Assembly (NCBI RefSeq): GCF_010093535.1
Contig: NW_022985165.1
Span: 411,689-475,688, forward strand
Reading direction: 5' to 3'
Length of the DNA stretch: 64,000 bases
DNA from: Lindgomyces ingoldianus
Taxonomy: Eukaryota; Ascomycota; Dothideomycetes; Pleosporales; Lindgomycetaceae
Shown here: positions 1-10,900 of the stretch, one piece after another
Layout: every line of letters starts with the position of its first letter
How positions within the stretch are numbered: position 1 is the stretch's first letter
Position numbers and translations under genes: made by a program
Notes under the pieces: model-generated
What the model saw: the letters and a program-made list of their open reading frames with translations, nothing else
Told to the model about the DNA's origin: nothing
The model's database searches: none

Positions 1-779
1 GCGCACAGAGGTTCGCGCACGAGCATTATGTGACATAGATACGTGATCCTGCTCGTGCGCGATCGCTCGTATCCAGGCCGCGACGCTGCTGCTGCGTACG
101 GACATTTGCAAAAATGTCAAATCTCGGTTTGCCCTCTCCGCAGCCCACCCGCCTCCCTCCGACTTAATTCGTACTAGATTGAAGAGGTGGAGGTGAGCAC
201 CTAGTTTAATTAGTTTCAAATACAAGATATCGAACCATCAAGGTAGTTGTCATTTGTACATCTCTTTTACCTATACTTATTTCAGTCCAACCCCCTTTCC
301 CTATACTAGACAGCCACAAAAGCTTGACAATCCCCTCATTTCGAGTATCCGTAAGGGCTTCTACCATTTTTGTACACACATCTTTTTTCCCAATCAGTCT
401 CTTGTAAATAGGAGTAAAAAGCGGATATAATACGTTTCCTGATTTCCTATGTACAGAATATGTCCAGGTTTGGGTGCGTCAATGGTACATGTCTGTTCGT
501 GGTCGGCTCGATAGTGGTGCATTATTTCTCGAAACATCGCAGGATATAGTAGGGAGTTGGCAATATGTTATTCGAAATAAAGCAACTACCGGAAAATCGG
601 ATTGGAATATGACTGGGCTTGCAGTTGGGACTTGTCACTATGGGGCCTGAAAACCACTGGATCGGTTCTGGAATTGGGCTTTTCGCCCCCTTTCCTAACC
701 TGCATAACCTTAAATGCAATAGGCAGGTCTTCCCCCGAACCATACCATTCTCTCTTCCCTTAAACCGAATTTACCCTCC
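1..779. other. Intergenic, no gene recognised
   Basis: Apart from the inverted repeat at 13-62, I see only short unconvincing reading frames. A CT dinucleotide run lies at about 791-813, just past this stretch. Confidence 0.5.
13..62. repeat. 13-bp perfect inverted repeat (hairpin)
   Basis: The arm at 13-25 (tcgcgcacgagca) is the exact reverse complement of 50-62, with a 24-nt loop. It could be a hairpin or part of a mobile-element end cut off by the window edge. No gene is visible next to it. Confidence 0.6.
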
Positions 780-1121
780 TCATTGCCACCTTCTATCTCT
801 CTCTCTCTCTCTCCTCACCCTCTCATTCTGGTTCTTCCTCTCATCCATCAGTGGGCCCCCCCTCGTCCCTGCCGTCGCATTCGACCTCTTCGTATCCGGC
901 GTCAATTCCCCTGGCGTACTTCCCCTCGGCTCATCGTCCCCTTTCCACCACTTCCAGTACATATCCTCGACGATGCGCCGCAACGCCGGCTCATGGTACC
1001 TGCACAACACCATCCCCAAGTCGTGTCGCCCCCCCATGTGAATCCGCTGTGTGCAGTCCGGGTAACAGCAGTTGGACCAGAGGAGGTAGCGGCGACGGGG
1101 CTTAAATTTGTATGGCCACAT
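780..1121 (-). CDS. Possible small Cys/His-rich hypothetical protein
   Basis: This single-exon frame of 113 codons starts at the ATG at 1121-1119, in a good context (taaaATG). The frame is open further upstream to 1277 but has no other ATG there. The central part has clustered cysteines and histidines (NCCYPDC, then MGGRH, then CRYHEP) that could bind a metal. The C-terminal third is very basic and charged (RRERERDRRWQ). I do not recognise the family. It has no obvious introns, and the sequence on either side looks non-coding. It may be a real small fungal protein or a chance frame; the Cys/His cluster is the only positive argument. Confidence 0.35.
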   Translation of the reverse strand: MWPYKFKPRRRYLLWSNCCYPDCTQRIHMGGRHDLGMVLCRYHEPALRRIVEDMYWKWWKGDDEPRGSTPGELTPDTKRSNATAGTRGGPLMDERKNQNERVRRERERDRRWQ

Positions 1122-1277
1122 TTTAGCTGCTTTTGTGGAGTTATAGGGCGGAGGGAAGGGTTGGTGTGACAGGCGTGTGTGGGCGAAAAGAGAAGCAAAT
1201 CTAGCAGGGTCGGGCAGTGGTGGGATAGAAATTGTAAGTTGTTCTTGAAAAAAGGCGTCGGGTTTTTGCGGAGGCAC

Positions 1278-4200
1278 AGTGGCGGCGACAACGGTATTAT
1301 ACCGTCGGCTATGTGAATGTAGCGTGGCGCTTGCGGTGTGGAAGAGTAGGAGATAGTAGCTTAGCGCGATCTGAAGTTTTTCGCAGGACTGGTGTTTATT
1401 GAATGCTATCTACAAGGCATGGATTCTATCAGCGCTACCCACGGATGAGTTTGAACCATTGTGTCTTGCTTACCTATGTAATCGAACAGCAAACGAGTAG
1501 AAGTTGTTGATAGGCGGGAGAAGTAAGCCTATCCGGTTTGCTGATGTTATGTAGCTGGATGCATATGCCCATGTGTGGCGCCACGATAGTAGGGTGTTGT
1601 GGCAAACGTTAGAAGGCGCGAGGCGACAATCACGTGGACAGGGTATTCACTTCTGGCTCTATGGGGTGACGGGAGACAACGTAGAAGCCTATCGCACGAC
1701 CTGGTGAGCGGGAGAGAAATTGAGGTGCGCTGTTGAGTTGGGGGTTTGTAGACTGTCACTGAGCTCCTGCTCCAGAGTATGTCTAAATACATGCCTGGTG
1801 CGGTGTGAGTTCCTTCATGTCATGGCTCCTGAGCCTAAGTTTCGGCTCGGCACGTTGTGCACGTTTTTGAGCTCTATTGCTCGGCTGAACCGTGGCAGGC
1901 ATGTGGGGTGGATAACAATAACGCCGCAATATTATGGACATTTTCACTCCATATAGGTAAAATGCAGTGTGCAAGGTGGCGTATCCGGAGGGAAATTGGA
2001 TTCCAATCAATGGTCGCTAGGTCTCTGTGGATGCAGCGCCATTCAAAAAAGGAGTATTCAGCGCGGTGAGTTAGGGGGAGAAGGAAGGCAAAATGGGCAT
2101 CCTTCGAAGCCTCTCCCTGGAGCATACCTTCCATTGCCTCTCTGGCTAAAGCAGGATCACTATCGCACCTTCTCCAAGGCCCTGAGTGTGTTCGGCTTAG
2201 ACCTTAATATGGCGTACTGCAAGTCATAGCACTATAACCCTCGGACAGTAGTGAACTAACAATTCGCCGGTAAGGAGAGGGGAACTGGAGTAATAGGTCT
2301 TGGAGAAAGGGATCCACTCCAAGGTTTGAAGAGTTCCGTCCACATAAGCCCTTTCCATGACTCTCACCCTTCATCGTTTCCACCCCTCCGCCAAGTCTCC
2401 TATGAGAAGTGGCCAAAATTTCAATCGATATCGTTTTTTCGGCTTGATGGTGTGGTCCGGACCTTCCACCCACACCAAACAGCGGTTCTACCAGCCTCGA
2501 GACTGGGTACAGGAGACCTTTAGCCCGGCCCAACTATTGATGCACCCAAGTCACAAGACGTGCGGGAATATAGAGACTCGTAACTCTTCCAAGGTTCAGC
2601 CTCCCTAAGGAGCAAAGCTACGAAGAGACATCAAGGAAGCCTGTTATCCTAACCCTTCGCAGTTGCATGGCACCTACATCTTCCATTAAGAGCTTGGAGG
2701 CTTGCTCATACCTTAACTGATTGAAATAATCTGAAGCAAGTTATGTCATATTATTGCGAATTCCAACATCATACTCCCGGAAGTAGTAAAATTCATCCTG
2801 CTGTGGCTCTCCCATTTGTTAATCCATCTTCTCGGCGACTCCTACTGCGAAAAATGCACACATTTTAAGGGCCCGGGAAAGAAGCCCCTCGGCAAACGAT
2901 AGGAAGGTAGACGCAAACCTGAAATGGAAGATGGAGAGAAATGTTGGATGCTCGATGCCAAAGTGGAGCATAGAGAGCGGGGAGGTCAGGAACGATGCAG
3001 GCCCTGAAGCGATCGGAAAGAGGCAAATAGTATTGCCTCCTACGAGCGGGTGGCCGATTCTGTTGACAATATCAGCAGAGGGAGTGGATCCAAAGGATAA
3101 CAGCGCAAACGAGCACCAACAACGTCCTTCGCCGACTTTCGCCCTAACACTCTCGCAGCCCCAAATCAGCTAACCATCCATCCAAGAGTGGATCCTCCAG
3201 ATTTGCATATGAACCACTCCGCATTGAGCTATCACTGTGACAAGGAAGGAGAAGCGGAAGAGGAGGAAGTTTCTCCTCGAATCGAAAATACATTTTCCTG
3301 TCTTCGATGACTTTAGGAGGGACATGCAAATTCTGAAGACTAGCAGGCCATCTCTTGACAAATACAAGTGACTGACACAGCGTAGCGAAAACAGAAATGG
3401 GGATTTAGAAAACTTAAGACGACTACATAATTTCATTGGCTAAGAAATGGAGACGAGGAAACAACTAATAGGAAGCAAGGAAACCATAGGGAGATAAGTG
3501 TCAAGGTCGGGCATGGGGCTAAAAAATAAGCTCGAGTATCTATTAACATCGATGACCTAAGTCTTAGGAACAAAAAAAGCAAAAGGGTATGGGGGAGTCT
3601 GAAAATGCGAGGGAAGGAAAGGCAGAAATCGGTTAAGGGATCGAGAGTGCAGCGAGGAAGTAGTGGTTGGAAACCATCCGATGTGAAAGTTACAGCAGGT
3701 CCTCGTATGACATGGACGCACGAAGTCTATAATCTGTCAAATCACCTGCTGGGACTAGGGAGAATGTTGGCAAGTCGTATCGTTCTGCCCTCTTAGGTAA
3801 GCGTGAGTAAATCACCCCTGCCTTTTTCTGCAATCGGTGACAAGATGCATTATTTAGAAATGGTTCGCTTAGAAATTCAGCATACCACAAAAGTGAATAT
3901 ATTGTATGCTCGGTGTTGTACTAGTTATAGGAATTTCTGACGATGCATATTTGTCATCCAAACTCATTTCTGACTCTTTCTGACTCCTAATCACATCGAC
4001 ATCATCTCCGGCTGAAACCTCTTGGCAATCCTTTAGACACTTATCGACCAAACTACATCTCTTGATAACGCTAACTCATCGCAAGAAGGACACCGCATGC
4101 ACGGTCTGATGGCGGCTTCAGAGCCCGTTCTCGATGTGGGTAAATAGTATGCTAACCAAATTGGTATAGGTGAACAATATTGCGAATCGGCCCGTGGCTT

Positions 4201-4369
4201 TCTGACATACAACCTGAGAGAAGGTGTCAGAAAATGCCTGGCACGTGAATCGAGAGGTCAGAACTAATTACCAAGTACCATTGAGACTGAACAATCTTAG
4301 TAGAGATGAAGAGAGATAAATAAGGCTACAATGCTCATCATATATCCATTCTAATTCTAATCCATCAAA
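1278..4369. other. Long intergenic region, no gene recognised
   Basis: About 3 kb with only short overlapping frames on both strands, none with family motifs or a convincing splice pattern. The last part serves as promoter for the hydrolase gene starting at 4370; a TATA-like gataaataag lies at 4315-4324. Confidence 0.5.
4315..4324 (+). promoter_or_regulatory. TATA-like element upstream of the hydrolase
   Basis: The A/T-rich gataaataag lies 46-55 nt before the ATG at 4370. It is a likely core-promoter element, judged only by sequence and position. Confidence 0.35.
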
Positions 4370-5221
4370 ATGGCCAATCCACCAACCATTGTTTTCATTC
4401 CCGGCTCCTTCTGCCCGCCTTTCTTCTACGATGATAGTATCCAGAAGCCCATCGTCTCAAGGGGCTATGAGATGCACGTCCTCCAGTACCCTTCAATCGG
4501 CTATAAACCTAATAGTCTTCCTACTATGGCGGACGACGCGGCCTTCATTTCCGCTGAAGTGGCCAAAGTTGCGGACGAAGGCAAAGATATCGTGCTTGTG
4601 GCACACTCGTATGGAGGCATCCCCGCGAGCGAATCAGTTAAGGGTCTTAGTAAAGCCGACAGAAAGAAAGCGGGCAAGAAAGGAGGAGTTGTGAGGCTGG
4701 CGTATATGACAGCTTTGGTGCCACTTGTTGGGGGGAATGCAGTAGGGTTGTTAGCGGATGTGCCAAATGAACCGGAGTATATTAAAGTTGGCGAGGCGAG
4801 TAGATTCCCTCTCTTTGCCAACAATGCAAATGACCCACCATGAGGAGTGCCATTCGCTAATGCCAGGCAGGATGGATGGATGTACCACGTCGACTTCAAC
4901 ACCAGCGCAGAGCTCATCTTCTCGGACCTTCCGCTAGAGCAAGGCATTGCGCTGGCCAAAAGTTTCCTGAAACACTCGTCCGCAAGTTTTGTTGGCGAGC
5001 TTACTTATCCCGGCTACAAGGACGCCCCGGTATCATATCTCTTCTGTGAAGGGGACAAGTGCGTCCCGCCAGCTGTCCAGCAAGCTATGATCGATATGGT
5101 GGAAAAGGAGAGTTGCAACAAAGTGGACGTGACAAGGATTAATGCCGACCACGTCCCTAATCAAAGTGCGCCAGCGAGAGTCGTTGATTGGATTATCAAG
5201 TGCGTGGAGAAGAGCAAGTAA
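4370..5221 (+). CDS. Alpha/beta hydrolase (AB_hydrolase family), two exons
   Basis: Exons 4370-4776 and 4867-5221 give 253 aa. The 90-nt intron (GTATAT donor, gctaatgccag branch/acceptor) keeps the frame and contains an in-frame TGA at 4841-4843. Read unspliced, the gene looks split in two. The spliced product has the usual family spacing: oxyanion-side motif FIPGSF (9-14), nucleophile elbow AHSYGG with Ser80, a lid region, LFCEGDKCVPP carrying the probable acid, and NADH with the catalytic His near the C-terminus. These proteins are small cytosolic serine hydrolases/esterases; the substrate cannot be told from sequence. There is no signal peptide. It is convergent with the DUF3425 gene, 155 bp away. 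A pseudogene or stop readthrough is the alternative, but the intron explains everything. Confidence 0.88.
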
Positions 5222-5376
5222 GAAGGTAGAGAGGGATTGGAAGAAGACGAGGCGGTCCTTGTGACCCTACTTGGCACAGTGTAGGTATTTGGAAACTTGG
5301 TTATTTTTTTCCTTAGAGAAATCAAGTCTCTCTTATGCATTCTCACATGGTTTCCTGTATGCTTCCTTCTGAGTAA

Positions 5377-6424
5377 TTAGAAAAACAAATAGCCCCATTT
5401 TTCCAAGAATGGCTTCTCAATCTTCCAACCATGTGGATCCCAGGTAGCACAACCAGGTTTGATGGAGAAACTCGGGATAGTGAAAAGGTCGGATAGGAAC
5501 TCCTCATCGTCTATGATTCCGCCCATGGAAATCATGTTATTCCGCATCTTTGGGAACGGAAACCTATCTATCCAGCGGGCGTGTATAGTGAGGAGTTGCA
5601 ATGGTGTTGGTTGCAGGGGTACGGGAATGCCCGACGAAACTGGAGAAGACTTTGCTGGCACAGTCGTGCTGCAAGATAAACCTAACATTCGGCCGTTGAT
5701 ATAGAGGGCCCCATAGACTGTTAAGGGATACGGTGGCTGTGCTGTGGGTGACGCGACTTGCGTCGGGTCCAAGTTGCAGAAGCTTATGTCCCCTAGATCG
5801 AAAGGAAGCAAACTGCTACTGCATGCCGATTCCGTCTGGTCACAGGCTGTTGTAGATAGCTCGATGGTGTCGTGAGAAACAAGGTTGGGGTCAGCACCTG
5901 ACACAGGTACATGAAACTGCCCAGCTTGCGTGTCAATGATCCCTCGTGTTTCAGACCCCCGAGGAGTCGGTTTCGCACTATTCTTTGCTTCGCGGAGACG
6001 TTTCCCTACAAATTCCGCACCAATTAGCATTAAAAATATGCTCGCATAACGTTCCATAACCCGATAGATCGGGGAATAGTCTCCGGGAAACGTCCTTGTG
6101 CTGATCAGGAATGCATTAGAGCGGCCAACCCAGCTAAACTTTCCTGCGTTTTGGAAGAGGCAGAAATAGAATGGTGGTATTTGTTTGATATACTAGCGGT
6201 TCATAAGACACTGGTAGGAAAGACTTACGTCGGGCTCTTTGTGCTAGTCGATCTTGTATTTGCTTTCGTTTCTTCGGGTCCTCCACAGCGTGCCAATGAT
6301 CGTTGTTTGACTTTTCGTGCATGTCCATAGTCACCCTTCTCGCCATTCTAGATGAAAGCGAAGTTGGAATGGTGGAAGTTGCCAGTAAATTCTTAAGAGG
6401 TGATGTGAGGAACGTTGATGACAA
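5377..6424 (-). CDS. DUF3425 bZIP-like transcription factor, two exons
   Basis: Exons 6424-6229 and 6143-5377 (minus strand) are joined over an 85-nt intron with GTAAGT donor and CGCAG acceptor, giving 320 aa. The N-terminus carries the basic-region signature of this fungal family: W..V.DP.KRK.IQ.RLAQRARR at about residues 44-66, without a clear leucine zipper after it. The C-terminal half matches the DUF3425 pattern: LQPTPLQLL, then HARWIDRFPFPKMRNNMI, then a D/E-rich stretch and WDP.GW. Such proteins are nuclear regulators in Pezizomycotina, often of secondary metabolism or stress, with mostly unknown targets. Another in-frame Met at residue 27 (MARRV) could be the true start. No metabolic cluster surrounds it. 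Confidence 0.8.
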
Positions 6425-7474
6425 ATGTGAGAGATGACGAAAGTGACCATAGCGACGCTATTTTGAATCGGGTAAGGGCCTCGAAGGAGGAGTATCCCTC
6501 AGCTTAGGCAGCCGTGCTTTCTCTAGAATACTTTAATTAAATGTTTAATCAGTAAGACGTCGGTGATTTTATTGCTATCTTTTTGTAGGAAAATGTTCCT
6601 ACGCCATTCTAAAGGCCATGCAATAGATCAAGAAAGAAAAACTAGTTTGAAGCTCAGTTCAAAACGCGGTTAAACCACAACTCACGACTGTGATAGTGGA
6701 TAGATATCCTCCAAATTTACTCAAAACAAAGTGTTAACCGAGGGAGAAGTGGTCCCTCGGGAGATATATCGACACCATGAAAGCTAGTATCCACCTTAGG
6801 GTTTCTTCTCTGGTGGCCACTAAACTCTATTGGCTGACAGCATGCTTACTATTCCTACTACTTCGACCTTCCCACAGTTGTCTGCTTCGGTTTGCGAGAT
6901 GGAGGGTTGTACGCGGAGAATGGTTGACGCTGTATCGCAGCAGCGGACGTCAAGGAACACAAAATCGGGTATTCGCCTGCCTCGAAGAAGAAGTTCAATA
7001 GAATCAAGGACTGTTTTGAAGGGGGAGTGGAACAGAAACTTGGGCTGACATGGGGACATGGGTCTGGAACGGAAGCTAGCCAAATATATTCAGATCCACC
7101 AGAGCGCCGACACGACCATCACGTGTCTTCCACATACCTCAAACTAACAGACTAAATGGGTGCTCTAGACCTTCGAAATCACCTTCCAGTGGGCATATTT
7201 GAGTTCTAAAGACCAAAGAACCGAAGAGAAAAGAGGGGTTGGCACAACGATAGCCGGGGGAATCTGCCCAAGTTTTGTAACGGACGGTGCGGAAGTTCGA
7301 AACGGTAGCGCATAATGTGGCACAGAAGTAATCAGACTGACACAAGAAGGTTGACATATAAGAACGAAGTTAGTTGGCTGATCTCTGCCAGTATCGACCA
7401 CGGTATTAGTCTTCCAGATTCGTTCTGTCGACGTCCGCTCATTAAGATCAGCCAACTCTTTTAAGGATATCACC
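6425..7474. other. Intergenic between DUF3425 factor and CFEM gene
   Basis: This is about 1 kb between divergent genes. Frames on both strands at 6770-7083 overlap each other and show no family motif, so I treat it as promoter and spacer. A TATA-like catataag is at 7355-7362, ahead of the CFEM gene. Confidence 0.5.
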
Positions 7475-7912
7475 ATGCGCCTATCCTTCATTGCTGTCCT
7501 ACTGTCCGGTGCCATTGCATCTGTGTCCGCCCAGGACTTTCAAAACATTAGTCCATGCACTGTACGTTCTCATCAACACTCGAATTCGATAGGTCCACTT
7601 GACGCCTGGCGTACATTTAAAAAAAAAATTGGCTAATCCAAGCAACAGCAAGACTGTTGGAACCAAGCTGCTGCCCAGGCCGGGTGCGATCCTAATAAAG
7701 ACGACGCATGTCTTTGCGGACCCTTCTTCGACGCTGTTGCTGGCTGCGTTTCAGCAGTTTGCAGTGTACCTGATAATCTCGGTATGGCCTCCTTGATGTG
7801 TCCCTTGGGTTGCAAGCTTTGCATTGGATGATAGAAGGGAAGAAAGTTGTATCGATATGCTGACTAGTTGGCTATAGCCGCGCTCGACTTCTTGGATTCG
7901 GCATGTCAGTAA
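7475..7912 (+). CDS. Minimal secreted CFEM-domain protein, three exons
   Basis: Exons 7475-7561, 7649-7781 and 7878-7912 give 84 aa. Intron 1 (87 nt) has donor GTACGT and a ggctaatcc branch; intron 2 (96 nt) has GTATGG and a gctgac branch. Residues 1-19 are a signal peptide (MRLSFIAVLLSGAIASVSA). The rest is almost exactly one CFEM domain with eight cysteines: SPC.x3.C, then AGC, DDACLCG with the Asp-Ala-Cys-Leu-Cys core, AGCVSAVCS.PD and a final SAC. There is no GPI-type tail. CFEM proteins are cell-surface or secreted; some bind haem, others act as effectors or in adhesion. No exon is long enough to stand out alone. It is recognised only after splicing, which restores all eight cysteines and the end at TAA 7910-7912. 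Confidence 0.87.
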
Positions 7913-10900
7913 CCGTGCTGTCTCGTTTTTCAACATGCGCGACTTCAACAAGATAAGCACTTGAGAGGATTAGGATTAGGATAGGACATGATATAGATAC
8001 CCTGAGCGAGGTCAATGCAGCGCATTTCCCTACCTTTAGACGACGTGCTCATGCATTCAATATTGCCTTCATGTTAATGCCAAGCCAAATATTTGGAGTC
8101 AAACGAACGCCTCATCAGGCGAACCCGAGCGAACATCCATGTGCTTTGACTCTGAAAATATGTCAGGAGCTCTCATATAGCAGGTAGAGTCAGAAGGGCC
8201 TTCTCTTAGCCATCTTAAGTGCAGAAATAGCATGACTGCTAGTTACACCGCCCACACATTGGAGAACTGGTTCCAGAGAAGCCGCAGAAGCATGTGAAGC
8301 ATGAATGTCCAACATGTCGCCTTCTTGATGTGACTATGAAGACTTAAGGACCGTGTCTTGCGAGGCCGGTTGTGGGAATCCGCAAAAAATGCTCCTAATG
8401 AGTGAGAGTTTGGTCGGTCTGGCCATGTGTGACTAATGATAGTGGTGGTGTCCAAAGATCCCCATTCTTTGGACCTAGAGACTGGAAATCAATGAGAAAG
8501 ATAATCTAGTCACGCCAGACGCTGGGATTCACCAGCTAAAAGTGGGAAGAAAAGCCACTTCTCTAAATTGTCCCAAAACAAGTAAGAGATAGCTGAGGTG
8601 TAGACGCGGGAATATTTATTACATATTGTGAACCCTCTCATAGTAAGAAGCTCCACATCTATTAAGATCTCTGTTTGCTTCATGTCAATCATGACAATCA
8701 ATAAACGGAGTATGAGCAGGGTGATAGTAGCGGAAGAAAGTATGAAAATGCACTAAGTGAATAGGGTACGAATTAGCTTCGCATGGGCTAGGCGAGAGGT
8801 CAATCTCTCGATGGTGTTTTTGTGACACTGCTAAGTAAAAGATCTGCAGCTGATGGGCACAGAAAAGGCCTAAATGATTGTGTCTGTAGGGTAAATGCAA
8901 CGTCCAGGAAGATGATAGACGACGTTGCGCTATAGTTTGGGAGGGGATCAAGGTGAGCTGTCTGCTGTCAAATCGGATGGAATGATCCACAGTGACAAGG
9001 TTAGTCCCAAGTTGATTAGGGTACCCTTCAGCCTTCGACTTTGGACTGCTAATGCGTGGCTTGTCAACATCCGCTTCTAAGCGGATGTCAAAGGACGGCG
9101 TGGAAGGCCTGAATCGATCTCCAGTTCTCCGGATGGGTACTTCGAATCGAACTGGCTCTCAGGACTGGTACTGGATCGCGAGAGCTGTGGTTCTCATTTC
9201 GGATTTAATTTAAGTTCAGCCATGGCTTGATCGGATCGAATGGATCGTCCTTGAGCGGAAGACAACCTCAACCATGTGCTCGCAGTTGCGGAGGGACCTT
9301 TATGGCGTGAGAAATGAAACGAGCTGCGGCTCCGGTTGTCCATGACCGAAGTGCTACCGTAGGGTTCTAATTAGTGCCAACATCATCCGACATCTGGACT
9401 TGGGGAAGATGGTGCGGGGCCCCAAAGCTTGATCATAGATCCCTCTCTACTGAATTTCTTTTGACTCGTAAACTGCTTTTTCCCGGGTGTCATGAGGTCA
9501 GCCCAATTGCATGAAGGACAGCCGATAGCCAATGGTTGTAAGGAGTTCCATGTTGTCGAGAGACGATGCTGTGATGTCGAAGAAGGTCGTCATAGCCACC
9601 GCTATCGGAGGTGCATGAGAATTTTTGTGGGTAGCAGCGGCTATAGCGATCCGATGGGCTCGTTGAAGCGATCGCATTGCATATCAGAAAGCGATAATGG
9701 TGTTGGCCAGAAAGGGATGAGACGGTGCGACGGTGAATCCCTTTTCAGGCCTGACTCGAGCGACATATGTGGAAAGAGTCGGAGGAAATTGATGCTTAAG
9801 CATTGATAGGTGCGAGTGACGATGGTAAGCGGTGTTTCAACTGGATGTTCATCACAAACGTACCTTGCAGACCTCCAAGCACGCTTCGGCTTGCTCCATG
9901 GGGCGAAACCGCTTCCAAAGTCACGATTCAGGGCCGGAATGCTGCGACGTCTCCTTTACTCATGATTTCAACCCGATTTTCTCCGCCCCACGTGCTGAAT
10001 GGCGGTACCTCCTGCGCTGCGAGATTTCAGTGATAACGGAAGTACCGACCACATGCGGCAGCGAGGTCCCAACACTCCGAGAATTCCCCTGGCCAGCGAT
10101 GTCTACCAGGCAAAGCTTTTCCAACTAACGTTCCAGGCGGGATTGGCGAGTTGCGTGGTGGAAATAACGCTGCTCCATCAACGCTAGATGTCACAGTAAT
10201 AATGGAATTATCATGTCAGATCCAGTGAACATGTGCATTCTCTCGTGTCAATATGTGCCACACATAATCTTCGCGTTTGAGATTCTGCTGTATCACCGTC
10301 GGGTCCACTGGGGGGCCTATTTTGAGGACGGCATCGCGTCGGGGCTCTCGGCTCGCGCTTCCGTGCGATGTGCTCGACGTGATGGGCGACGAAAGGGGAG
10401 AAGACTAAGACCCCCCACACAGCCACCATGGCCGGGAAACGCTGGCAGCGACTGGGGCTCCGGCGCAGGGCAACCGTGGGCGTCGTGATTCGGCAGCGGA
10501 CCTCGCCTGCTGACGGGATCGCGGCGAGCACATGTCGTGATCTAGACACGACTCCTGAGGGCTAGTAAGTCCATGAGCAGGATTCTGCCTGAGTTTGTTG
10601 CCGGTTGCCCTCGGTGGAGATCGCCCACATGCATCTCCCTCTCAGACTCACCGACTGTTGCGGCTTCAGAGCGTCGGAACGGCCCACCTACACATCCACA
10701 CCCGGCCCGAAAGGAATGCTGCTCGATGTGGCCAGGCTGGCTCTCGGGAACGCCCATGGACGACAACATTGCGCCCTCAACATCATGCACTCGTTGCTTT
10801 TGCAGTAGCAGCTGGTCGTCGACGAAACGTGCCAAAAGCTGCCGGTATGGCTCGCCTGGCTTTTTGCTTTACCCCAGGATCGCCAGCTCCAGATTTTCCT

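Noticed and set aside
4370..5221. Hydrolase as pseudogene or stop-codon readthrough gene
   Set aside because: A frame-preserving 90-nt intron with good signals removes the TGA and gives normal family spacing.
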